From assembly GCA_900642245.1 (NCBI GenBank), contig CAAAJI010000004.1, forward strand, positions 379,266 through 443,265: a stretch of DNA of 64,000 bases, written 5' to 3'. Position 1 is the first letter of the stretch. Every line of letters starts with the position of its first letter. The position numbers were made by a program, and so were the translations under genes. Origin of the DNA: Fragilaria radians. Lineage: Eukaryota; Bacillariophyta; Fragilariophyceae; Fragilariales; Fragilariaceae. The notes beneath the pieces are model-generated. The model had not been told where the DNA came from. It did not search any database and saw only the letters and a list, made by a program, of their open reading frames with translations. Positions 22,139-34,116 of this stretch are shown in pieces.

Positions 22139-23634
22139 ATGTCAAGATCTGCATTATGGCGTCAAGAAGCTGGTGTCAAAGAGCGTGAGATCCATGCCCA
22201 AGAGGTTTTTCGAAATGCAGTCGAAGAGGGGCGGAATGTGCGGACTAAAGGACTTGTGCCTCTTTATGGTCCTGATGACTCATTTCATATTCATCCCATG
22301 TTGTTCTCCTGCATCGTACAGGCACCGTACTTTACAAAATGCTGTAATGAGCTTAAGGATTGGAATGCGATAGTGGATGAAATATATTATGAGGTTAAGC
22401 ATGTAGAACCATGGGCTGCTGGAGGTAAGTTTCGTTGCAAGAATAAAGCTTATATCTTTTTGATTGTAAGTCTAATGGGAATTGCCATCCATATCATCTC
22501 AAAACAGGTGAGTCGGGATAAGATTCGCTTTCAATTCTTCATTTCAAGTACCATTTGACAGAGTTTACGGCAGGAGAACCACTCGTAAGCCTAAGCATAG
22601 CTCTTGTACTTTTAGCATTTCACATTGAAACTTACAAAGCTTTTTTTATAGGGCATCAATCAAAAACACCATCCTCTGCCTTTTGCTTGCTCCTAAGATT
22701 ATTGACTCTTCGATGCTCCGAGCATCAAATGAGGTTACTTTTAAACCATAAGGATTCTCCTTACATTCGGTGCATAGGTTTCTTATACTTGCGATACGCC
22801 TGTGAACCATCACAACTCTTAAAATGGATCCAGCCTTATTTCTTCGACGATGAAACAGTTCGGGTGCGATTTCACGTCAAAGCTCCCGAAATTTCAATCG
22901 GTGATTTTGTGAGATCTCTATTCCAAGACTTGGATTACTTCGGAACACGATTGCCTCGTTTGCCTCTCGTTGTTGAACGCGATCTCGAAGCACGATTACG
23001 GCAAGCTGACCAAATGGAAGAACGTGCTAAGAAGCATATTTCGAACCCAAGAACCATGGATTATCTGTACACTATTGGTAATCGAATTCGTGCCCAATAT
23101 GAAGACGACGAGAATCCTCTCGCTTGGTATGATGCAGTCATAGATCGAGTCATCACGGCAGATCCTGAAACAGGTGCTTCGTTGTGTCGGCCAAAATTTG
23201 TAGTAACATTTTCAAGTTATGGTAACACTGAAACTGTCACGCTGGGAGATATTGATCTCCCGAGAAGCGAAGGTCGTAACGAATCAAGAAATGGTACTCG
23301 AAACTCGGACAAATATCATGGAACCGAAAATCTTAGTAGAAGTCATTCTCATCGTGGATATAACGTCAATCGCAATGAGAAAAGCTCCAGTCGTGATCGT
23401 AGTAGAAGTCGAGAGCGTGACTATATTGAGGAATCAAAATTTGGCACTAAAAATATTGGTGGAATTGATGGCACTAAACGGGGTACAGAGGATTTCAACA
23501 GCGGCAGTTTTACTACGCAGGAAAATCGAAATTCATCGCAGAATGAGGCAAGAAAGAGGGTTGAAGAGAAAACACCGGAGGAACGTGCTGCTATTGCTGA
23601 GAAAAGACGAAAACTAATCAGTCGCTATGCTTGA
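22139..23634 (+). CDS. PRPF38B: Pre-mRNA splicing factor 38, PRP38B type
   Basis: Two exons: 22139-22424 and 22652-23634 (GTAAGT donor, TTTTATAG acceptor, phase 1), giving 422 residues. The PRP38 domain spans residues about 50-230: DEIYYEVKHVEPW, the AFCLLLRLLTL helix, DSPYIRCIGFLYLRY, FDDETV and the IGDFVRSLFQDLDYFGTRLPRLP block. These match PRPF38B better than PRPF38A. The glycine-rich loop usually found before STAFCLLYKL is shortened here (GGHQSKTPS). The tail (about 285-400) is Arg/Ser-rich (SRDRSRSRERD), and the end EERAAIAEKRRKLISRYA is typical. PRP38 proteins enter with the tri-snRNP and help spliceosome activation in the nucleus. It is convergent with the glycosyltransferase gene (170 bp gap). 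The start is the first Met in the extended frame. Confidence 0.9.
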
Positions 23635-23804
23635 AACCTAGCGTGGCATTTTAATTATTATAATAAAGTCACGTGGTTTAGTTTAAAGCTGTTTCACTAG
23701 AAGTCAGCGAGTTTTGTCACAGCCACGAGGTGAGATTAGGAGATTTTTTTCACAGAACGCATGCTAGTTTTGAAATCCAGCTAAGAATGATCAGTAATTG
23801 CTAT

Positions 23805-25265
23805 TCAATTTGCTATTTTTTTCTTTTTTGAAATTTCATTCTGTATTGTTGCTATCAAAATCTGTAGTTCAGATTCTTCGTCCATGATGCTCATCGGGAA
23901 CCAGTGAACGTTAAGATATGCAGCATTATTCAAAAGATCCCAATCCATCATCATGGGGCGTACTCTTGTTTCCTTCGATTGCAATTCCTTGCTTACGTTG
24001 TAGATCCATTCATCTTTGTCGTTGAAGAATATAATTAAGGATGATCCACGAGGAAGAAATGTAGCAAACACAGAGTTGCCACCCATAACGGTGATGAAAA
24101 CAGAGGCTTGAGATACTGTTGATATTTGGTCCTTGAGAGAAAGCGATGCTAGGACCACAGGTTGTATGATAACTTCTTGATTTCCCAATTCGTCTTCCAG
24201 TTTTGTCCTTTGCTTCTTAAATTCCTGACGTCTAGACGGATAATTGGAAGAATTCATGGATACAACAATTCGAAACAATTCTCGTTTGTTATGGTTTTCC
24301 GTAACCCCAATATTACGTAGCATAAATTTTCGGAATCGAAAAAGTTCTGGTCCTCGACCAATATTGCGTACATTCTGATAGTCTGTAATAAGATTTCCAT
24401 GTTTACCTCGACCATGGTCATGTAGCATTCCAGTTCCTGCTACAGAATAAGGAAAACACACCGAATCAGATAAGTCAGGGTTCAATAACAAACTTAGATT
24501 GCTCATAGCAGCACTGTTTTCAATCCATACTGCAGAATACCCTAGAAGGGGCAGAAATTTGTTTATTCGGGAAAAGCATCCATTTATCGAATCCTTGATC
24601 TGCGTACAATGTCGATTATGGTCGATGATAAATGGAATCTTGGAATTTTCCAGTCCAAACATCGATAGAAGAGTAAATATAGGGAGAAAATAGTCCCAGA
24701 TTAAGTGTCCAGGATTTAAGACATTTACATTAAGAGACCGTAATGGAATAAATATGATATTAGAAGGGAATTCATAGTATCCGTTGTGAGGAAATGGTTT
24801 CAACGTTGGAAACCACGACGGTCCTGCAAAGTGAGTGTCAAAGAAAGTGTGTTGTAACACCTTATATGCCACTCCTGAGTTTTGGACTGTTGTAGAACTA
24901 AATCCATATTTGTTCCTTCTCATTGATAATGCTTCTTCCAATTTCATTTGTTCCGGTGTGGAGGCCAAAAAGAATTGTTGATCGGTAATGTTGAAACATA
25001 AATTCCTGAATTCACAGGATCTGTAATACCATGCATCATGACGAAAATTGTCACCAACACAGTGAACAGTTGAATGAACACTTTTTTGTGGAATGAAAGT
25101 AAGATGAATGCCATAAAATTCAAGGACATTGTCAATAGTAGAGCTTTCCTGATGAGAGTTCGATACTGGAATGCTTCGAAAGGATGTTTGTAGAGTCCAA
25201 CAGAAAAATGGTATTATTGACACAATTAGTAAGGCTCTAACTTTCACAGAATGTTGAATCCTCAT
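23805..25265 (-). CDS. GT61-like glycosyltransferase, type II membrane protein
   Basis: 486 residues, one exon. Residues about 10-27 (ALLIVSIIPFFCWTLQ) form a signal anchor with a short basic cytoplasmic N-terminus, as in Golgi glycosyltransferases. The lumenal part contains LNPGHLIWDYFLPIFTLLSM, FRKFMLRNIGV, and the C-terminal VMGGNSVFATFLPRGSSLII with a following acidic motif. This resembles the DUF563/GT61 fold, in which the [G/H]G..L.N..F.P.G..vie motif binds the nucleotide sugar. GT61 enzymes transfer xylose, arabinose or GlcNAc to glycans; the acceptor here is unknown. Several predicted N-glycosylation sites (NIT, NLS, NSS) fit a secretory path. It is divergent from the SET gene, sharing a 233-bp promoter region. 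Confidence 0.78.
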   Translation of the reverse strand: MRIQHSVKVRALLIVSIIPFFCWTLQTSFRSIPVSNSHQESSTIDNVLEFYGIHLTFIPQKSVHSTVHCVGDNFRHDAWYYRSCEFRNLCFNITDQQFFLASTPEQMKLEEALSMRRNKYGFSSTTVQNSGVAYKVLQHTFFDTHFAGPSWFPTLKPFPHNGYYEFPSNIIFIPLRSLNVNVLNPGHLIWDYFLPIFTLLSMFGLENSKIPFIIDHNRHCTQIKDSINGCFSRINKFLPLLGYSAVWIENSAAMSNLSLLLNPDLSDSVCFPYSVAGTGMLHDHGRGKHGNLITDYQNVRNIGRGPELFRFRKFMLRNIGVTENHNKRELFRIVVSMNSSNYPSRRQEFKKQRTKLEDELGNQEVIIQPVVLASLSLKDQISTVSQASVFITVMGGNSVFATFLPRGSSLIIFFNDKDEWIYNVSKELQSKETRVRPMMMDWDLLNNAAYLNVHWFPMSIMDEESELQILIATIQNEISKKKKIAN

Positions 25266-25391
25266 GAATTTTTGAAGTCAATGAGAGAAGACTTGAAAGG
25301 TTGACGAATACACTTAGAACATGAGGGCTAGAATGAAGGGAACAAATCGAGTGTTTGGTTGTTTTTCCAAAACAACAATGGGATTCAAGTT

Positions 25392-25444
25392 ATGACGAGT
25401 ACTACTAGTAACTCAATGTTACTAATGACGAGTCCTACTAGTAA
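25392..25444 (+). promoter_or_regulatory. Direct repeat with ACTAGTA core in a divergent promoter
   Basis: ATGACGAGTACTACTAGTAA (25392-25411) is repeated as ATGACGAGTCCTACTAGTAA (25425-25444), 19 of 20 bases identical and 33 bp apart. It lies between the glycosyltransferase start (25265, minus) and the SET gene start (25499, plus). CTAGTA words recur close upstream of two other genes in the window. Confidence 0.4.
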
Positions 25445-25498
25445 TTGACATTGTTTCACCGTGAAGTCAAAAAAATATTAATTTCCGACTCAAGAACA

Positions 25499-28400
25499 AT
25501 GGATACAGAGCTCTCTCCTGAGGAAGTCACAAAGGCATTACAAGAAGCCGAAGCCAAAGGATTACCACCAGGATGGACGGTGAAATTAGATGTAAGTTAT
25601 AATTTCTTGTCGGTTTCGTCTAGTTTTATTTTGCCTTCAAAACTCATTTAGTTCATTTAGAAACGACGTCGTCGCAAATGGATTGCTCCAAATGGGAAAT
25701 CATGTGATTCCATACCTAAAGCTATTGCAATATCTGTCGAGATTGGATTATTACCACCTGATACTATAATACCTGTTTCGAACAAGAAGCGTCAAGCTGG
25801 TGAAGAACACTCCGACACGCCAGTTGCTAAGAAACAGACTAAAACACCAAGCAAATCTCCCGTCGTAGTGAACTCTTCTTCTTCATTTGTGCTATCAACC
25901 CCTAAGTCAAATGACTATGTAAAGGATGTGGTGAAACAATCATCGTCTCAAAAAGTGGAAATCATAACGCCAATAGACGATGTCGAATCTGACCCAGAAG
26001 ACTCTCTGCGGCCTACATCATCGACGGTACATTACGATCCCACCATGGGAAAATTGGTAGGTTGGCGAATACGAATTTGGGATACCAAAGCTTGGCGAGA
26101 TGGACGGATTATACTCTATGATTCCTACACAAACAAACATAAAGTCCGTATGAAAGACAAAATGCAGGGTTTAGACACGGAGTTATGTATTTGGTTACGA
26201 TTGATTCATGAGGTAAGTTTTTCAACCTCGTTCACATGTTTAAATAAACAGCTTATTAAACTACCCCTCCGTAGACTGTTCAGTATGCTGTTCGACTGGT
26301 TTGGGCACATGTCAAAGGATTTGCATGGTGGCCTGCTATGGTTATGGATGGCGATGCCTTGGACGGAGTGTCACAGAAGAAGGGACAAGTTCTTGTTAAC
26401 TTCTTTGTCACAAATGAGGTATCATCCTTAAAGGATAGTCTGGAGTCCATTCGTCCATTTAATGGAGGTAAGGTTGATGACGTCATTTCCAAGCATAAGA
26501 AAAAACGAAATGATAATGCAATTAAAACCGCGCGAGAAGAGGCAAGCATGATCATTATGAGTAGAAACCAGGCTTTTCGTTACTATGCTACGAAAGCATT
26601 TGAGGTTGTCAACCATCGTTGCAACTTTATGTTGGGAAGAAGGGTTGAATTGCATAGGCCCGATGTTCATTATCCCTATGGGGACACAGTGGTCGGGACA
26701 ATTAGGCAGTTCAATTGTGCAACTAAAAAATGTTTACTATCCTTTGAGCCATCCATTAAGACAAAAGTCAAGTATCCCTCGACATGGATGAACCTCAAAG
26801 AATGTAATTCCTTGAAAATATTGGATAAAAGGAAATCCGAAGGTCCATCTGACTATGATTTGATACCGTTTCTTTACTGGTTTAAATCTGAGGATCTACA
26901 AGACGACACAAATCAAATAGATGAGCAGTCTTTTTCAATTACGTTAAAAGGGCATTGTAATGCTTGTGTGGATACTTTGTCTCCTGGACAGACTACCATT
27001 TCATGTTCGAAATGTACCGCCACATTTCATTTGGGATGTGTAGAGCCAGATAATCTGCCTTCGAAGAACTCGAATCAGTGGACGTGTTCCAGATGTATCA
27101 CTTGCAGTGGATGTTGGCAGCATGATATTGCTTTTGGTTGCCATTCATATACATTCTCGAACTCAAAGACTTATTCACTTGACTCCAATGGTTTATATCT
27201 CTGTGCACATTGTACCCATTTGTATGATAAGAAGCAATTTTGCCCCAATTGCTACCACTCCTGGGATGACCACAGATATCAACGAGTTCATAGCCGAGTC
27301 TATACTTCTCCATTCATGAAGAATGGCAATAGTCGTGGTGGTCGAAAGCGCAAAAATTCGGATGATGACGTAGAAGAGATAGAAATGGAACCATCTATTC
27401 CAATTGAGGCCGATTGGTATCATCCTGACACCTTCGTATGGGGTTACACTGCAGGTAATATGTTGGGATGTGACAGCTGTGGATTATGGGTACATGCGGG
27501 TTGTTCTGGGTTGTCTCGAGAGGACTATGATCGCACATCGTCTGGAAAACATCCTATATATAGCAATGAGTTCCTTTGCCGATCCTGTTGCAAAAAGCGT
27601 TGCTATGACCTAATTGATGCGCTCAAGAATGAAGATAAATTGCAAATGTTTGCACTTCCTGTGACAGAAGATGTCGCCCCAATGTATCTTGACATTATCA
27701 AAAAGCCGATGGATTTGCAAACCATGTCCAAGAAAGTTCATGAAGGAAGCTACAAAAACTACGCATGGCTTAGAGAAGATTTTGAGCTTATGGTGCTAAA
27801 CGCTTTAACCTTCAATAGCTTTCATTCTAAATTCTGGAGCGAAGCTAAGCGATATTACTCTCAAGCGATTGAAAAGATATTTAATGGGTTAGGAAGAGGT
27901 GCTCCTCCAGGAATGTACAAAGGATTAGTAGATGAATGCTTTCGCCTAGCCGAAAAGGAACGAAAAATGGAGGAGCAAAGAGTTCAGCAAGATGAAACAA
28001 CCGAAAAAAAGGATCTCGTGGCAGGAGCTCGAGTTACTTCGATAACTCTCCCCCCATTGAAAAATCCTAGTGATTTGTCCTCATGTATTCCATTCACAGA
28101 AATCAAGCTGAAGCATGTAGATGCGCATTATTTCTCGTGGATGGACACTTGCTTCACGTGCGGCAGTAGTGGCGCCTCCGATACCATGCTCTTCTGCGTT
28201 GACTGCGGCGAAGCCTTCCATCCTTTTTGTGTCAACGCCCCTATTCATAGTATGGATAAATCAGGCGTTTCTGGATGGCGATGTCCGAACTGTAAAATCT
28301 GCGAAATCTCATGTGAAGTTCCACACGATGAACTCAAAATGTTGTATTGTGAAATGTGCGATAGAGCTTTCACTCTAGATTTGCTTGATCCTCCATTGAA

Positions 28401-31251
28401 AGCCGCACCTGAAGGATTGTGGATTTGTGGACAGTGTGTCAATTGTGCCGTATGCAAAAACAACTCAGAGAAGAAGGGAGCCAGTATTAAATATTGGTCT
28501 CGAGATCCACTCAAGTGCTACAGATGTGGTGGGTGTAAAGGTCTAGTTGAAGAGCATACAAAAAAAATGCACTGTAGCGTGTGTGATGGTATATGCAGAA
28601 AACATGACGACGATATATTGTTATGCTCAAAATGCAAACTCTTTACACACATCGATTGTGATGCTGCTGCTTCCAAAGCAACGTCAGATGATATTCCTGA
28701 AGTGCAAGTTAAATTTGAAAATTACGAATGCTTAAGGTGCAGAGGACATCGTAAACCCGACATCGAATGCGGGATCAACCTTAGAAAACAGTTACAAAAT
28801 CAAGCGTTAAGTGCAATAACATCAGGACTCCTAACTTTTGAGTCCGATGATGGCATGAAACCAGAAGAGCTTCATGCACAGCTGTGCAATGAAATCGACT
28901 GGAAGATAAGAGAAATGTGGCAAGACGAATATTTGAGTGTGATAGAGGATGGCTTTACGATGATTACGGCTATAAAGCGTCGAAATCTCGACCCTCGAGT
29001 CATGATTAGAAATAGCCTTGCCGGGTTGACAGAATTACCTACATGGATGAGTCAACGCGCTGCTAGATTTCTATTGCTCGCTAGCAAGGGGGTTTGGGAA
29101 ATGAAGAAAGTTGAAGAGAAAAGAATATATTTCATTCAGGTTCTTGCAAGGATGGCTGCTGCGTACCTTAGAGTAAACTGCCGAGCATTTCAGTTACAAG
29201 AAAGCATTGAAGTTAGGTCTCACTCAAGAATGTTGTTGCTACTCAATGAGCCCAATAATTGTGGAATGGTTCACATTCCAACGGACCCCTTGAGAGTTGA
29301 TGCCGTTCCAATTCCTCAGTTCGAATCTGATTCTGAAATCAAAACCGAAACGACGCACAGTTTAGAAGATGGAACACTCTCCAAGCTTCTTAAAAAGTCC
29401 ACAGCTGATGTTGTTGATTACATTATAGCAGAACCCGTTTGCGGTTGGAATGAATACCTGGATCCTGTTGATAATCAGTATGAATGGAAAGATCCTCGTG
29501 TTTGTTGTCTATGTCGTACTTGTGGCGACGATGATGGAGATAATGAACGTCAAGTGATAGATGGGAAGATGATTGCGAGATGTGGCCGCTTGCTCCCAAT
29601 GAAAGATGGCTTTTGGGTTCATGCCTCTTGTGCCCTTTGGAGCTCTGAAGTATATGAGGCACCAAAGAATAATCTTGTCCATGCAGTGGAAAAGGCTCGA
29701 TCAAGAGGTTCTCAGTTAAAGTGTTTCGGTTGTGGTCGTCCAGGTGCAACTGTGGGATGTTGCAAACCGAACTGCTCACGAAATTATCATTTTCCATGCG
29801 CAAAAGCATGTGGAGCTGTGTTTACAACAGAGCAACAAATGTTTTGCGAAGCACATAGAAGTAGTGCTGTAGACGAGCTTCCTACAGAAAGTGTTGAACA
29901 CATGAAGTCGCTTTTAGTTGCTGACGATAGAAAGGAAACGATCGATATTGAAAATAAGTCCTGTTTTCGTGTCGGTGGATTGACGATTCATTCTCTTGGA
30001 GAAATTGAGCAAGAGAATGATGGATTCCATTCGGAAAAATATATAACTCCTCCAGGATTCTTGGCGACAAGAATTTTTTGGTCTTTTCAAGTACCTCGAA
30101 AACGTACTGTTTATGTCCTTCGCATAGAGAAGGACAAGAATAGTCTACCAGTGTTCTCAATTGTTCCGGGGGATAATCCCAGCTCTGCGATTAGAGAAAG
30201 AAATGCTCAGGATGCCTACAACAAGTTGATTCAGCTATATATGCAAACTAATCGAGACTATTTTTCAGCGGGGAAAGTATATTCGAGATTACCAGCCAAG
30301 CGCAAAAATTACAAAAAGGCTTTTGGATTGAATGGGCCACAATTCTTTGGATTTGGCTTGAATTCAGTCCGCCGAGCGTTAGAATTATCTCCAGGTATTG
30401 AGGCGGTTGTGGCGCCCTTATCAGGAGGATCGCCTTCATATCGCTTCGCCTACTATCAGCCAGATTTGCAGTCCATTATGGACCTTCAGCGTAATAGGGC
30501 TGCTGTTGCTGCTGAGAATGCTCTAGAAAACGCCAGCGGTTGTGCTAGAGCTGAAGGTATGAAAGCCGTTGCTCAATCTGGAGGAAGTGGACGTATCACC
30601 AGAGCATTAGTACGAAGTGCTGAGCAAGAGGATGTCTGCGTTGATGCGGTCGCGACTGGACGGTCTGCAGTTGATGGAGATGAGAAAAAAGCAAAAGCCG
30701 ATCGAGATTCTAATGTACAGAAGTATAAGAATATGAAGTCAGTCCAACTAGATGAGAGATTGGCAGCGCGTCGTTCACACATTCATGGGTGGGGCTTATT
30801 CTGCAAGATCGACCTGCCAAAGGATTCAATGATTGTTGAGTACATGGGCGAAGTGGTTCATCAGAGTATTGCTGATAAGCGAGAAAAAGGATATGAGCAA
30901 TCTGGAATTGGGAGCTGCTACATGTTTCGTTTGGATCTTCAGCGTATTGTTGATGCTACCACAATTGGATGCATGGTAAGTTGAAGTGGCGGCATCAAAT
31001 AGAGGCATTAATCACCTTCCTAATCTTGTTCATCAATTTAGGCCCGTTTTATGAATCACTGTTGTCGGCCTAATGCGTATGCGAAGGTGATATCTGTTGA
31101 CACCCAAGGTTTTGAAAAAAAAATTGTTATTTTTGCGAATCGAGATATTTCAGCCGGTGAAGAAATAACTTATGATTACAAATTCCCTGTTGAAGATGGA
31201 TCACTCCGCTGTACATGTGGGGCACCCAATTGTATTGGAAGAATGAACTAG
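25499..31251 (+). CDS. Trithorax/KMT2-type histone lysine methyltransferase, multidomain
   Basis: Four exons: 25499-25591, 25661-26212, 26275-30975 and 31042-31251 (all phase 0), giving 1851 residues. Domains in order: MBD-like (about 21-65, GLPPGW...WIAPNGK); Tudor-like (about 160-215, GWRIRIWDTKAWRDGRI); PWWP (about 223-290, VWAHVKGFAWWPAMV); a second Tudor-like part near 345-400; PHD finger (about 440) and a CDSCGLWVHAGC finger (about 620); bromodomain (about 673-753); tandem PHD fingers (about 840-1020); extended PHD (about 1290-1410, CCLCRTC...FWVHASCALW...CAKACG); FYRN/FYRC (about 1443-1614); SET (about 1712-1837) with GWGLFC, NHCCRPNAY and EITYDYKF; and post-SET CTCGAPNCIGR. This is the KMT2 architecture that methylates histone H3 K4 at active genes. 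The SET signature has Cys where Ser is usual (NHSC). The product's nuclear role is inferred from the family. Confidence 0.95.
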
Positions 31252-32985
31252 AATGCATGATTTCGAAGAATAGCGAAAGATGCAAAGGATTTCGTCATGA
31301 TTGTAGACTAGTTTGGCTGCAGCCTTCCATACAAAGTTTATAAATCATGGATTAGATGTATAGAATTATCTGAGAGGGTTAATTTGAACTTGGTTGTTAA
31401 ATGCTCACTCCCATGCTGGATGGAAATCTGATACTTCAAACTTTTCGAACTTCCTCTTATTTTTCTAGCATTATTCCATTTTTTGTCAGTCCTGAAAAAA
31501 ATGTGCACGTAAAAATTGTTGATGCTGTCAATTGCCAGGTTGCTCATTTTTTTCTTTTAATAAGTTCTACCAAATGTTAGAGACTTTACTCTTGCCTAAG
31601 CTCTGGATTCGATGTTGGGATGTATTTACATGAAAATAAATGTAGATGGCGTAAGTCTGGGAGCAATTGTCTTAGCATAGGGGGAAAAATTCAAGGACTA
31701 GTGTCTGCCGATGCAGAGCAAATTTTTCCCAACAAATAGCAAGATTGTTGTTGTTTTTGTTGTGCTAACATTGCAGATATCATTCGTTGTTGGTATCAGC
31801 ATGTTCTAGCAACAATGGACGTCTCAGAAGGTTGGTAGGCACGAAATGGCATCTCTTGAATGAATCTCTTTCTAGTTTAATTGGATGTGTTAGCAATAAT
31901 CTAAAGGTGTTTTCTTCTAGTATTGCGATTATAGAAAAAGATCATCCTTGTAACCATAATCATCTTGTCCTTTGGTTTGGGAAAGGGACAGAACCCATTG
32001 CATTACTTCCTCCTACGGGAGGATCCTCCTTCTCATTTAATTTTTAGGCAATGTAAACTTAAGCAACGGATGCTGGGGACATGATTAATCGGAGTTATTC
32101 AAGCGTTAAATGGATCATGGGATGTAGGATATAAAACATTGATTCCTTTCAATAAAAATAAGAGATTAATGGCTTATTTATTGCATTACTTACTTTTCTC
32201 TTTTGACCATCGTTACTTATAAAATATGTTAATCTCAATATTTGAGACATGGCATTTTGTTAAAACCTCTTCACTAGCTCTAAAGGTCTCATTTCCCTTT
32301 TCTTCACTCTTAGGAATTTTGGAGGGTCAAGGCCATGAAACCCTTGATTTAAATCAATAAATGTAAAGATTCTTTTGGAAATAAGTCACTATATAAATAA
32401 AATCATATCATCTTTTTCTCCTTTTGTCCAGCAAAGCTGAGTACTTCCCCTTTTACTTGCATTCTACTATGCATATTCTTTGCATTCTTAATGAAGCCTA
32501 GGTGCAACGCTGTCATGGATACAATTACTTTTAGTCATATCATGGTCGTACGTATGTTGCATTGAAATGAAGTTGTGGCATCATCTTTGCTAATCATCTG
32601 ACTTCATTGTCTTGCTAACAAATTATTTTTATCTCAATTATGGCAGACTACGAGCGGCGTGTTCATACTCCTCACATTCAAAATCCAGAAGTGTAGATGA
32701 CCAAGGAAGATAAGCATCGTCAACTACTTTCTTTTTCATTTCCTGTATTGATCGAATCTACGTCCAAAAGGCTTTGGTATCAGTCTAAGTGGCCTGAATG
32801 TCTATCCTTTGCTTAAATTTAAAAAAATTACCTGCATTGACATGTATTTAAGTGATGCTGTCTAGTGCAGTACCGTAGCAGATACCAAAGAAAAGGGAAT
32901 CTAGAATGTTGACGACGCCAAGGGATTATGCTGTAGACCAAGAAAAATTTGACATTTTCTTTAATATCTTTTGCCTAGACACAAA
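31252..32985. other. Gene-free region with repeat copy
   Basis: 1.7 kb between the SET gene and the CS-SAP gene. It contains copy B of the dispersed repeat (31745-31925). An 86-codon frame at 31787-32047 lies across that repeat and is not conserved in copy A, so it is not called as a gene. Confidence 0.5.
31745..31925 (+). repeat. Dispersed repeat, copy B
   Basis: The partner of 2134-2310 in the same orientation. Shared landmarks in order are TTGTTGTTTTT, TAGCAACA(A/C)TGGACG, TCTCTTGAAT(G/T)AATCTC, GATGTGTTAGC/GGTGTGTTCAA and TCTTCTAG. Divergence and small gaps indicate an old element. Confidence 0.55.
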
Positions 32986-34116
32986 ATGATATCAAAGCCC
33001 ATCTTCATCATTTTGCTTGGATTTATCCAATCGACTACATTGAATTGCTTCCTAAGCATATCGCATTCAAGATTTCGAAGTTACATACGAAGTACACGCC
33101 TCTTCGATGGACATGGAGTCGCACAAACCTACTCTTGGAGTGAAGATGGGTTAGAGCTGGAATTACGAATTGCCGTCCCCCGCAGCACACGCGCTAAGGA
33201 TATACTATTTGAAGCGAAGCCTCGCAGCGTATCACTAAAATTGAAAGGCAAAAAAGGTGACGAAACTATATTGCTTGCCGGAAATCGAACTATGCGAGGA
33301 ATCATTAGTTTAGATGGTACCTTTTGGAATTTTGAAGACAGCGACAAGGACAAATCCTCTCGTAACGTTGTCGTAACAATAGAAAAGAAATTGAGACCAC
33401 CAAAAGATGATTTTGAGGTGATGGACTATGATTGGGGTGGTGCATACCCCGACGATGCAGATGAAGTCTTGGAACGAACCTATCTCGAACCTGAAGAACT
33501 AAATATACGTGAGTACGCGGCAAGTTTAGGAGTCGATATTGATAACATCAATATGTCTTTAGTTGATAAAACTATGTTTACCTCTGGAATCAATTTGACA
33601 CAAAGTACCCTAGAAGAAATGGAGAAAAAAGGTTTAGTGAAAGAAGTGACGCAACAGATGGATGGCAGTGAATTCTTCGTCAACGACGACGGTGAGGCCG
33701 AACCATACTTACCCTACGGCCCAGGAATTTCCCGACAAGAAATTCAAGCAGCGTCTAAGCCTTTAAAAATTCCATTTATTGATACAGAATCTCCTTGGGA
33801 TAACAATAAGCCAAGCACTTGGGATCTACAAGATCTGTTAAAAGATATTCCTGGTTCACTTGACAATGATGACATGAATTCTGACAATCCCTATCAAAAT
33901 GGTAAGGAAATACAAGACATTGAGCAAGAATTTGAGGAAGAAAAGCTTGTTCATCAGGATGATGATGAGAACGAAAGGATTATGAAGCAAGATCCCATCG
34001 GTTCCCTAACGGTTAATCGGCTGAAACAAATTCTTCGGGAACAAGGCTTGAAAGTATCAGGGAACAAAGCAGAACTCCAACAACGGCTTCGTGATCATAT
34101 TCAGTCACAACAATAG
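32986..34116 (+). CDS. CS (p23/NudC-like) plus SAP domain protein with presequence
   Basis: 376 residues from the ATG at 32986; an in-frame TTG lies five codons upstream. Residues about 3-22 are a hydrophobic signal peptide, followed by CFLSISHSRFRSY, a basic Ser-rich stretch like a diatom plastid transit region. Residues about 47-137 are a CS domain (YSWSEDGLELELRIAVP, RSVSLKLKG, GIISLDGTFWNFED), the p23/Sgt1/NudC fold used by co-chaperones. The middle is acidic, with EPYLPYGPGISRQEIQAAS. Residues about 335-373 are a SAP motif (LTVNRLKQILREQGLKVSG NKAELQQRL), a helix-extended-loop-helix that usually binds nucleic acid. The combination suggests a chaperone-like plastid factor near nucleic acid. 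Both domain calls are good; location and role are inferred. Confidence 0.82.
   Translation: MISKPIFIILLGFIQSTTLNCFLSISHSRFRSYIRSTRLFDGHGVAQTYSWSEDGLELELRIAVPRSTRAKDILFEAKPRSVSLKLKGKKGDETILLAGNRTMRGIISLDGTFWNFEDSDKDKSSRNVVVTIEKKLRPPKDDFEVMDYDWGGAYPDDADEVLERTYLEPEELNIREYAASLGVDIDNINMSLVDKTMFTSGINLTQSTLEEMEKKGLVKEVTQQMDGSEFFVNDDGEAEPYLPYGPGISRQEIQAASKPLKIPFIDTESPWDNNKPSTWDLQDLLKDIPGSLDNDDMNSDNPYQNGKEIQDIEQEFEEEKLVHQDDDENERIMKQDPIGSLTVNRLKQILREQGLKVSGNKAELQQRLRDHIQSQQ

Noticed and set aside
29423..29809. 128-codon antisense frame inside the SET gene
   Set aside because: It lies within the extended PHD coding sequence and contains no recognisable protein.
31787..32047. 86-codon frame in the intergenic region after the SET gene
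   Set aside because: Sits on the dispersed repeat and is not open in the other copy.
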